Shown piece after piece: positions 1 through 6,127 of a stretch of DNA of 22,186 nt. Below the pieces are notes generated by a model. The model saw nothing but the letters and a program-made list of their open reading frames with translations. It made no database searches and was not told the origin of the DNA. The DNA is from Firmicutes bacterium UBA2296 (GTDB taxonomy: Bacteria > Bacillota > UBA994), in contig DDWC01000013.1 of assembly GCA_002345475.1 (NCBI GenBank), positions 1 through 22,186 of the forward strand, read 5' to 3'. Every line of letters begins with the position of its first letter. Position 1 is the first letter of the stretch. Both the position numbers and the translations under genes were made by a program.

Positions 1-1086
1 GAGCTTTACGGCCTGGATCGCGCGGGGAAGAGCATTGGCGCCAAAGGCTATGCGGTGATTGTCGAGGGTTATATGGACGCGATCATGGCCTGGGAGTACG
101 GTGTGGACAATGTGGTCGCCTCCATGGGTACCGCTTTGTCTGTGGGCCACGCTCAGATCCTGAAGCGATATAGCGAAAAGGTCAGCCTGTGTTTTGACGC
201 CGATGGCGCAGGACAGGCGGCCGCACTGAGGGGCATGGAAGTGTTGCAGAAGGCGGGTTTTGAGGTTAGAATCGCCGTTCTCGACGAAGGTCTGGATCCA
301 GACGATTATCTGCGGAAGTTTGGCCAGGATGCTTTTGTGAAATTGACTGGTGACAATGCCATTCATCTGATTGAGTATCGACTGGACCGTCTGGCTGGCG
401 ACGCGGATCTGGGCACCCCGGAGGGCCTCGGGCAGTTTTCGGCTCAAGCGGCCGATGTGCTGTCCCAGGTCGAAAATGAGGTGGCGCGTCAGTCGTACGT
501 TTCCTTATTGGTTTCGAAGTACCGATTACCCGAGGGGCCTTTTCTGGCTGAACTGCGCAAAAGGCTTGGTAACAGAGGCCAGCGACAGTCGCAAAATCCG
601 CGGTCGAGCTATGCCCCTGCGGTCATTCGGTCAACCCCCGGTTGGCAGAATACCGCAGGGACGCTTCTCCTGCTTATGGCACGAAGTCCAGAGATGCGAG
701 GCAGTATCTTTAGGGTCTGGAGCAAACTTGGCTTTGCAGATAAGCGTCACGAAGACATTGCCAAGTGGCTACTGGAGGACGTTGGCGAAGCGGATCCCCA
801 GGCAATCATGCACGAATTGTCCCATGAACTGCAGTCTGAACTTGCTCGCGCATTTAGTCAGGAGATTTTGGAGGAAAAACTAGTGCGCGTGGCGAATGAT
901 TGTTTTGTGAAGATTGAAGAGCATCAACTTGATATATTGTCCCAGCGACTCATGCAGGAAGCCGAGTCTGCCGGCGACCATAGTGAGAAAGTGGACCGAA
1001 TGCGAAAGGTGCAGGAGGTCAAGAAGAGAAAGCGAAGTCTTAGAGAGAGGCCACCCGGGTCTCAGGGGGGGATTTACCTTGAATAA
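1..1086 (+). CDS. dnaG: DNA primase DnaG, 3' part (5' end outside window)
   Basis: Replication primase that makes the RNA primers for lagging-strand synthesis and binds the replicative helicase through its C-terminal domain. The frame is open from base 1, so the zinc-finger and first catalytic parts lie upstream of the window; 361 residues are visible. The TOPRIM domain is clear: VIVEGYMDAI near residues 19-28 holds the conserved Glu, and CFDADGAG near 64-71 holds the paired metal-binding Asp residues. About 180 residues of helix-rich C-terminal helicase-binding region follow, ending in a basic segment. The GTG at 55-57 lies inside the TOPRIM domain and is not the start. The stop (1084-1086) overlaps the rpoD start, so the two are probably translated together, as in the classical macromolecular-synthesis operon. 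Confidence 0.96.
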   Translation, partial: ELYGLDRAGKSIGAKGYAVIVEGYMDAIMAWEYGVDNVVASMGTALSVGHAQILKRYSEKVSLCFDADGAGQAAALRGMEVLQKAGFEVRIAVLDEGLDPDDYLRKFGQDAFVKLTGDNAIHLIEYRLDRLAGDADLGTPEGLGQFSAQAADVLSQVENEVARQSYVSLLVSKYRLPEGPFLAELRKRLGNRGQRQSQNPRSSYAPAVIRSTPGWQNTAGTLLLLMARSPEMRGSIFRVWSKLGFADKRHEDIAKWLLEDVGEADPQAIMHELSHELQSELARAFSQEILEEKLVRVANDCFVKIEEHQLDILSQRLMQEAESAGDHSEKVDRMRKVQEVKKRKRSLRERPPGSQGGIYLE

Positions 1087-2191
1087 GAAGGAACTGCAGA
1101 CAGAAGCCATCAGAGAACTGATAGAACGCGGCCAAAAGCGCGGTGTTTTGACGTACAAAGAAATAGGCGAAGCTATGGCGGAAGTTGAGCTTGATCCTGA
1201 GCAAATTGAAGAGCTGTACGAACGCCTTGGCACACTGGGCATAGATCTGGTAGCCGCGGGAGCTGAGGGACAGCCGGCGGATGAAACGGAAGACACCGAT
1301 AGATCTCCACGCAAAGGTGAGGACGAAGGAGACACAGGAGATATAGGTATTCCTGACGGTATCCGACTGGACGATCCTGTGCGCATGTACCTCAAGGAAA
1401 TCGGCAGAGTGCCGTTGCTTACCTCCGATGAGGAGGTCGAGCTGGCTAAACGGATGGAGGCAGGTGACGAGGAGGCCAAGCGGCGCCTGGTCGAGGCAAA
1501 TCTGCGTCTGGTAGTGTCCATTGCCAAACGATACGTTGGGCGCGGCATGCTATTTCTGGACCTGATTCAGGAGGGCAACCTTGGACTGATGAAGGCCGTT
1601 GAGAAGTTCGATTTCCGCAAGGGCTTTAAGTTCAGCACTTATGCCACCTGGTGGATTCGCCAGGCCATTACCCGGGCTATTGCAGATCAGGCCAGAACGA
1701 TTCGCATTCCTGTGCACATGGTAGAGACCATTAACAAGCTGGTAAGGGTGACACGCCAGTTGCTACAGGAGCTGGGACGCGAGCCCACTCCCGAAGAAGT
1801 AGCGGAAGAGATGGGAATGCCCGTGGAGAGAGTCCACGAGATACACAAGATCGCACAGGAACCAGTGTCTCTGGAAACACCCATCGGTGAAGAAGAAGAT
1901 TCGCATCTGGGCGATTTCATTCCGGATGAGGATGCTCCGGCCCCGGCGGATGCCGCTGCTTACGCCTTACTGAGAGAGCAGCTGGACGATGTGCTTTCGA
2001 CGCTGACGCTTAGGGAGCAAAAAGTTCTGCGTCTGCGTTTTGGTCTCGAGGACGGTCGCAGCCGAACTCTGGAGGAGGTTGGCCAGGAATTCGGTGTCAC
2101 CCGTGAGCGCATCAGGCAAATTGAGGCCAAGGCCTTGCGCAAGCTCAGGCACCCCAGCCGCAGCAAGTGGCTAAAGGATTTCCTCGAATAA
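1079..2191 (+). CDS. rpoD: Primary (housekeeping) sigma factor RpoD/SigA
   Basis: Directs RNA polymerase to -10/-35 promoters. The 370-residue product has every sigma-70 landmark in order: a short region 1.1 (about residues 1-95, with an acidic linker), region 1.2 (DDPVRMYLKEIGRVPLLT at 98-115), region 2 with NLRLVVSIAKRY and the -10-recognising FSTYATWWIRQAITRAI (185-201), region 3 (about 215-285), and region 4 with the helix-turn-helix LEEVGQEFGVTRERIRQIEA (331-350). The length is normal for Firmicute SigA. I chose the TTG at 1079: it has a run of seven G at about 1065-1071 at good spacing, and MNKKELQTEAIREL is a normal SigA beginning. An ATG further upstream at 914 would add 55 residues encoded entirely within dnaG. 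The 8-base overlap with dnaG suggests translational coupling. Confidence 0.96.
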   Translation: MNKKELQTEAIRELIERGQKRGVLTYKEIGEAMAEVELDPEQIEELYERLGTLGIDLVAAGAEGQPADETEDTDRSPRKGEDEGDTGDIGIPDGIRLDDPVRMYLKEIGRVPLLTSDEEVELAKRMEAGDEEAKRRLVEANLRLVVSIAKRYVGRGMLFLDLIQEGNLGLMKAVEKFDFRKGFKFSTYATWWIRQAITRAIADQARTIRIPVHMVETINKLVRVTRQLLQELGREPTPEEVAEEMGMPVERVHEIHKIAQEPVSLETPIGEEEDSHLGDFIPDEDAPAPADAAAYALLREQLDDVLSTLTLREQKVLRLRFGLEDGRSRTLEEVGQEFGVTRERIRQIEAKALRKLRHPSRSKWLKDFLE

Positions 2192-2198
2192 CATGACA

Positions 2199-2227
2199 TT
2201 GACGGCCTTAATGCCTTTGCGTATAAT
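2199..2227 (+). promoter_or_regulatory. Sigma-A promoter of the tRNA cluster
   Basis: TTGACG (2199-2204) and a perfect TATAAT (2222-2227) are separated by exactly 17 bases, in the gap between the rpoD stop and the first tRNA. Transcription would start about 2234, some 18 bases before the tRNA. This is one of the best consensus matches in the window and fits a strong stable-RNA promoter. Confidence 0.85.
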
Positions 2228-2251
2228 AACAGGTGTGCTAAAAAGCAATCT

Positions 2252-2326
<75 letters not shown>

Positions 2327-2329
2327 TGC

Positions 2330-2406
2330 GGGCCCATAGCTCAGTTGGTCAGAGCGGTCGGCTCATAACCGATTGGTCCTAGGTTCGAGTCCTAGTGGGC
2401 CCACCA
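2330..2406 (+). tRNA. tRNA with anticodon CAT (elongator Met or Ile2)
   Basis: Acceptor arms GGGCCCA (2330-2336) and TGGGCCC (2396-2402) pair, followed by A and an encoded CCA. The anticodon loop is CTCATAA inside the stem GTCGG/CCGAT. The first acceptor pair is a normal G-C, so this is not the initiator. CAT can mean methionine, or isoleucine (AUA) after C34 is changed to lysidine by TilS. The C4-G69 and C5-G68 pairs used by E. coli TilS are both present, which leans toward Ile2, but elongator Met is not excluded. It starts three bases after the CCA of tRNA-Asn. Confidence 0.93.
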
Positions 2407-2410
2407 TTTC

Positions 2411-2491
2411 TTGAAGTTAGAAATTAGAAGTTAGAAGTTTGCGGGACAACACCTGAAGTCTAACGTCTAGCGTCTAATCTCCAATCTCTAG
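2411..2491 (+). repeat. Inverted array of 7-base repeats between tRNA genes
   Basis: The left arm (2413-2440) is four heptads close to GAAGTTA. The right arm (2456-2490) is five heptads of the form AAGTCTA, ACGTCTA, GCGTCTA, ATCTCCA, ATCTCTA. Read as complements, the TTAGA cores of the left arm (2417, 2424, 2431) face the TCTAA/TCTAG cores of the right arm (2459, 2466, 2473, 2487). A transcript would therefore fold into a long hairpin of short helices broken every seven bases by one or two mismatches. It occupies nearly the whole spacer between the second and third tRNA. The function is unknown; a processing or spacer element in the tRNA precursor is one possibility. Confidence 0.75.
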
Positions 2492-2496
2492 AACAA

Positions 2497-2572
<76 letters not shown>

Positions 2573-2621
2573 TTCGTCAAGAATTAGCTGCGATAATGGC
2601 AACAGCAGCTTGCAGGATTGC

Positions 2622-2653
2622 GAAATCCCCGTTCAATACTGAACGGGGATTTC
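2622..2653 (+). terminator. Strong hairpin after the tRNA cluster, probable terminator
   Basis: A perfect 14-base-pair stem (GAAATCCCCGTTCA at 2622-2635 with its complement at 2640-2653) closes a 4-base ATAC loop, about 50 bases after tRNA-Val. The 3' side ends in TTTCC, so the U-tract is short and termination may be partial. It lies upstream of the promoter proposed for the next operon, which fits an end point for the tRNA transcript. Confidence 0.6.
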
Positions 2654-2692
2654 CGCTTAGATGGTTGCTCACAAACGAATTGTTCGTAAAGG

Positions 2693-2722
2693 TTCTCATT
2701 TAGTACGTGTTTTTGGTAAAAT
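2693..2722 (+). promoter_or_regulatory. Possible sigma-A promoter of the phosphatase operon
   Basis: TTCTCA (2693-2698) and TAAAAT (2717-2722) are 18 bases apart, just after the tRNA terminator hairpin and 22 bases before the start codon at 2745. The -35 matches consensus at four of six positions and the -10 at five of six. Confidence 0.45.
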
Positions 2723-2744
2723 GATATGGTACAGGAGGTGTGCA

Positions 2745-3380
2745 ATGACGACCATTTTGATCGTTCGGCACGGAGTGACAGACTATAACCAGCAGGGAAT
2801 CTATCAGGGCAGGATGGACGTTCCACTTAACGATACAGGTCTGGAACAGGCAAGCAAACTTGGCACATGGCTATCCGGGCGTTATCAGATAAGCAGGATA
2901 TACAGCAGTCCGCTGCTGCGTGCTCAGGCTACGGCACAGGCTGTAGCAGCGGGGCAAAAGGGCGCTGAAATAGTCTTCGATCATGGCCTGCAGGAGATAG
3001 ACGTCGGTGACTGGGAGGGCATGTCTGCGCCGCAGGCCAAAGAAGCAAACCCAGACATCTGGAACCGCTTGCAGGCAGACCAGCTGTACACCAGGAGGCC
3101 CGAAGGCGAATCCTACTGGGACCTTTATCAGCGGGTATCCGGTTGTCTGGACAGGATTGTGGCCGGGCACAATGGTGAGACTCTGTGTATCGCCAGCCAT
3201 GGCGGATGTATTCGGGTAATGCTGGCCCATGTAATGGGCGTGCCCCCGACTACATTTGCCTTCATGTCTGGCCTGCAGATCGACAACACTGGTTTGACGG
3301 TAGTGCGTCACGCGGCACATTCCGGTCGTTGGCAGGTTCTAGGCATTAACAGTCTCTGTCACCTGCAGGAGGTCAATTAA
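2745..3380 (+). CDS. Histidine phosphatase (phosphoglycerate mutase/CobC-like family)
   Basis: The 211-residue product belongs to the histidine phosphatase superfamily, which removes phosphate through a phospho-histidine intermediate. The nucleophile motif LIVRHG (His9) is at the start, followed by SSPLLRAQATA near 53-63, DVGDWEG with the acid residue, and the second catalytic motif ASHGGCIR. Size and layout fit the alpha-ribazole phosphatase (CobC) / fructose-bisphosphatase-like subgroup, but no cobalamin genes are nearby, so the substrate is open. The ATG at 2745 was chosen over an in-frame ATG at 2661 because it has AGGAGGTG (2733-2740) at ideal distance and puts RHG at the usual position. 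First gene of a three-gene operon; the next gene begins 20 bases after the stop. Confidence 0.9.
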   Translation: MTTILIVRHGVTDYNQQGIYQGRMDVPLNDTGLEQASKLGTWLSGRYQISRIYSSPLLRAQATAQAVAAGQKGAEIVFDHGLQEIDVGDWEGMSAPQAKEANPDIWNRLQADQLYTRRPEGESYWDLYQRVSGCLDRIVAGHNGETLCIASHGGCIRVMLAHVMGVPPTTFAFMSGLQIDNTGLTVVRHAAHSGRWQVLGINSLCHLQEVN

Positions 3381-3400
3381 TCAGACAGGGGGCAGTTCGT

Positions 3401-4177
3401 GTGAATAGACAATGGACAGCAGTTGAGGCTATCTCCCGTGCCGCCCGTGAAGACGAGGCGGTCAGGGCTGTGTTTCTCAAGGGATCCTTGGCGCTCGGCC
3501 TTGACGATGAGCATGCTGACGTCGATATCTATTGTCTCGTAGAACAGGGCGAACTTGCTTCTTTTCTGGAGCGGCGTCTCGACATACTGCAAAGCTATGC
3601 TGACATTCTCTATCACAGCGAGTCCAACTTTGTCGGGCCACAGGTTGTCGCTGTTTTTACTGACGGGTTGCATGTGGATCTATATGCGGTAACGCCCGAC
3701 AACTTCCCACCTGTGGGCGCCATCCGCTCTCTCTGGGATCCCGATAGCAGACTGTCGGCGCTGGCCGCTGGCATGAAGGACCACAGCCTCAACTGGCAGG
3801 CGATACATGGACATTTTTCTGAGTTCAGTTTTACGCTTCTCGAGTTTGGTGCAGCATGGCGTCGCAACGATGTTCTTTGGTCGGCGCGCCTGGCGTCGCA
3901 TCTGGCGGGAGACCTGGGTGTGGTATTAAGATCACTGTATGATCCAGCTAACGGGCAGCTGGGAACAAAACGACTGGAAGGCCGCTTGCCGCCTCAGGTG
4001 CGCGAGCAAATGCAGCTGGCTGTCTCTTCCATTGGCGGCTCGGAAACTCTGGCCGCTGTTCTTAGCCTGTGCCGCATAATGCGATCTGCTTTAGCCACAC
4101 TGGAAGAGAAGTGGCAGGAACAGGCGGACTGGTCTTTGTTTGACTATATGGAGAAGGAACTTATGAGAGCCTTGTGA
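3401..4177 (+). CDS. Nucleotidyltransferase-fold protein
   Basis: A 258-residue protein with the DNA polymerase beta-type nucleotidyltransferase signature near its start: KGSLALGLDDEHADVDIY (27-44), giving the Gly-Ser and the two metal-binding Asp residues (D40, D42). A third likely Asp lies in DGLHVDLY (D93). The family includes aminoglycoside nucleotidyltransferases and many uncharacterised proteins that add nucleotides to small molecules, proteins or RNA. The remaining 160 residues are mostly helical and give no specific assignment; resistance is not implied. The start is GTG (3401) with a GGGGG Shine-Dalgarno at about 3388-3392. It sits between the phosphatase and the dehydrogenase in one operon. 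Confidence 0.82.
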   Translation: MNRQWTAVEAISRAAREDEAVRAVFLKGSLALGLDDEHADVDIYCLVEQGELASFLERRLDILQSYADILYHSESNFVGPQVVAVFTDGLHVDLYAVTPDNFPPVGAIRSLWDPDSRLSALAAGMKDHSLNWQAIHGHFSEFSFTLLEFGAAWRRNDVLWSARLASHLAGDLGVVLRSLYDPANGQLGTKRLEGRLPPQVREQMQLAVSSIGGSETLAAVLSLCRIMRSALATLEEKWQEQADWSLFDYMEKELMRAL

Positions 4178-4190
4178 GGAGGTAGTTAAT

Positions 4191-5165
4191 TTGAAACTGA
4201 CTGTAGCCATTGGAGAGCCTGACCGCTATGTCAAGAGCCATATAGCAGAGTTGCGCACAGCGTTCCCGGAATTGGAAATAGAGGTACTGGGCAACAATGA
4301 ACGAGATTTTGCCGGCGCTGAGGTTCTGCTGGCCAGGACTCTGTCTGAATCTGAGCTGGAAGCCGCCGAGTCTTTGCGGGCAGTGTTCGTACCGTATACC
4401 GGTCTCAACCGTTTTCCGCTGAAGAGGATGCACGAAAGGGGTATCACAGTGGTCAACAGCCACGGCCGAGCAAAGGCCGTGGCGGAGAAGGCCCTGGCCC
4501 TTGCGCTGGCGGTGATGGGCCGAGTGGTGGAGATGCACACAGCAATGCAACGTGAGGGCGTCTGGCTGACGCGCAAGCGATGGGGTGAGGAGTACTGGCA
4601 CAGCCTCCATGGAAAGAAGTGTGGTATTTTCGGTATGGGCGCCATAGGCAGTCATTTGATCACTCTGTTGCGTCCCTTTGACGTCACTGTGATAGGTCTG
4701 AAGCGGGACCTGGACAAGGGATTGGCTGATGTGTACGTTGAAGATATCAGGGCGATGGCAGAGGCCTGCGACGTGCTGTTTGTCTGCGCACCCCTGTCTG
4801 ATCTCACGCGAGGGAGCATCGACAGGGAGATACTTGCCAGCATGCACGGCAGATTCCTGGTCAATATCGCCCGTGGTGAGATTATCGAAGAGGAAGCCCT
4901 GTATTGGGCTTTGAGTCAGGGAGTTTTGGCCGGGGCCGGACTTGACGTGTGGTATCAATATCCCGAAATGGGTTCCTACGAACCCACATTTCCTTCTCGG
5001 TACCCCATACATGAGCTTAAAAACGTGGTAATGTCACCCCATGCCGCTTCCCACGCGGTGGAGTTTCGGGATGGCTATTACAGGGAAATATTCGAGAAGC
5101 TGCACTACTATCTGGAGCATGGTAGTGCCATGAACGCAGTGAACTTAGGCAAACTCGTCCTGTAA
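4191..5165 (+). CDS. D-2-hydroxyacid dehydrogenase-family oxidoreductase
   Basis: NAD(P)-dependent oxidoreductase of 324 residues, the usual family length. The Rossmann motif GMGAIG is at 148-153, FVCAPLSDLTRGSID marks the typical segment after the fold, and NIARGE (225-230) holds the catalytic Arg228. His284 in SPHAASHA corresponds to the catalytic His. The usual catalytic Glu (29 residues after the Arg in glycerate dehydrogenases, in a DVxxxEP motif) is replaced: the sequence reads LDVWYQYPEM, placing Tyr at that position. I have the impression that Trp-Tyr-x-Tyr-Pro variants occur in other uncharacterised members, so this is probably a subgroup rather than a defect. The substrate is unknown. 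The start is TTG (4191) with GAGGAGGT (4176-4183), which overlaps the stop of the preceding gene. Last gene of its operon. Confidence 0.9.
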   Translation: MKLTVAIGEPDRYVKSHIAELRTAFPELEIEVLGNNERDFAGAEVLLARTLSESELEAAESLRAVFVPYTGLNRFPLKRMHERGITVVNSHGRAKAVAEKALALALAVMGRVVEMHTAMQREGVWLTRKRWGEEYWHSLHGKKCGIFGMGAIGSHLITLLRPFDVTVIGLKRDLDKGLADVYVEDIRAMAEACDVLFVCAPLSDLTRGSIDREILASMHGRFLVNIARGEIIEEEALYWALSQGVLAGAGLDVWYQYPEMGSYEPTFPSRYPIHELKNVVMSPHAASHAVEFRDGYYREIFEKLHYYLEHGSAMNAVNLGKLVL

Positions 5166-5198
5166 ACAGTATCGTATGAAGCTGCATAGCCGCACGCG

Positions 5199-5237
5199 AA
5201 AACCGCGCCGATACCAAAAAGCATCGGCGCGGTTTTT
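5199..5237. terminator. Bidirectional intrinsic terminator
   Basis: AAAACCGCGCCGAT (5199-5212) pairs with ATCGGCGCGGTTTT (5223-5236): a 14-base-pair GC-rich stem with A-tract and T-tract flanks and a 10-base loop. It lies between two converging genes (stops at 5165 and 5248) and has a T-run after the stem in both directions. Confidence 0.93.
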
Positions 5238-5247
5238 ATGATGAGAA

Positions 5248-6117
5248 CTAAAGCAGTGTTCCTCTGGCCACCGGAATGACGCGACCGCCAATGCGGATAT
5301 CGATCTCACTGTCAACCATCTGGCTGCGCATGAGCAGAAGTGAGGGCCTGTTCATCTCATAACCCTGTTCTACGCGAGCCTCGACAGGATCCGAGCCGAA
5401 GTAGCCGTGCCGTACAAGATACCCGGCCAGGCATCCGTTGGCACTTCCAGTGGCGGGATCCTCGGGTATGCCTAGATAGTCGGTAAATACCCGCACGTTA
5501 AGCTGGTTCTGCAGTGAATAAGTCTCCCTTGTAAAGACAAGTATGTTCTTGGCGTCGTAGTCGGCGACAAAGCGAAGCAGATCTGGACCGTATGGTCGAG
5601 ATCGCCGGCACGCGTCAAGACTCGTAAGGGGCACGATGATGAAAGGTAGTCCGGTGGATACCTCCTGCACAGGGAAGTTCAGGTCAATGTCGGCAACACC
5701 AATGTTGAGTAGCCGCGCCATGTCCTCTGGGTTGACGGTACGGCCGAAGACAGGAGGCAATTGCTTCATCCAGATTTCCTCCGGTACTCCATCCGCGTAG
5801 CTGAAGGTCACGGGTATAACCCCGGCAGGAACTCGCAGGTCCAGACCGGGCACTTCCTGCTTCAGTACCTCCTGTTGCAGTATGTACGCTGTGCCAAGGG
5901 TCGGATGTCCTGCGAAGGGTACCTCCTCTCCGGGGGTGAATATTCTCACCTGGGCAGCAGTCGGGTTGACGATGAAGGTAGTCTCCGAATAGTTCATCTC
6001 CCGGGTTATGTTCAACATGTCACTGGTGGACAGATCGTCACAATCAAGGACAACGGCGAGCTGATTTCCCTGATAACGTTTCTCGGCAAAAACATCGACA
6101 ATAAAGAACCTGCGCAT
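5248..6117 (-). CDS. PhzF-family isomerase-like protein
   Basis: A 289-residue member of the PhzF / diaminopimelate-epimerase-fold family. PhzF proper isomerises a phenazine precursor, but most bacterial members have unknown substrates. The family signature is clear: VDVFAEKRYQGNQLAVV near the N terminus, the catalytic Glu in MNYSETTFI, FAGHPTLGTA in the middle and EDPATGSANG in the C-terminal half. I chose the second ATG (codon 6117-6115) over the one at 6123 because a GGGGG Shine-Dalgarno at 6128-6124 would touch the first ATG but is six bases from the second, and because the catalytic Glu then falls at residue 45, where I expect it in this family. It follows the 725-residue gene by 10 bases and is probably co-translated with it. 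No phenazine genes are present. Confidence 0.9.
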   Translation of the reverse strand: MRRFFIVDVFAEKRYQGNQLAVVLDCDDLSTSDMLNITREMNYSETTFIVNPTAAQVRIFTPGEEVPFAGHPTLGTAYILQQEVLKQEVPGLDLRVPAGVIPVTFSYADGVPEEIWMKQLPPVFGRTVNPEDMARLLNIGVADIDLNFPVQEVSTGLPFIIVPLTSLDACRRSRPYGPDLLRFVADYDAKNILVFTRETYSLQNQLNVRVFTDYLGIPEDPATGSANGCLAGYLVRHGYFGSDPVEARVEQGYEMNRPSLLLMRSQMVDSEIDIRIGGRVIPVARGTLL

Positions 6118-6127
6118 GTTCATCCCC

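Noticed and set aside
55..57. GTG as a start for the first gene
   Set aside because: It is within the TOPRIM domain and the frame is open to base 1, so the gene begins outside the window.
880..1548. Open frame on the minus strand opposite the end of dnaG and the start of rpoD
   Set aside because: The translation is rich in Ser, Arg and Pro, matches no family, and lies opposite two certain genes; it is a shadow of their codon use.
2411..2491. CRISPR array or minisatellite reading of the heptad repeats
   Set aside because: The units are only 7 bases, without spacers, and the two arms face each other; this does not fit CRISPR and no cas genes are nearby.
3401..4177. Aminoglycoside-resistance gene
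   Set aside because: The nucleotidyltransferase motif alone does not show drug modification, and neither context nor the rest of the protein points to it.
4161..5012. 283-codon open frame opposite the dehydrogenase gene
   Set aside because: It is antisense to a clear dehydrogenase with all main motifs, and its composition (many His, Gln, Cys) is typical of a shadow frame.
5248..6117. Phenazine biosynthesis
   Set aside because: Only the broad PhzF fold is present and no other phenazine gene is in the window; most members of this family have other or unknown roles.
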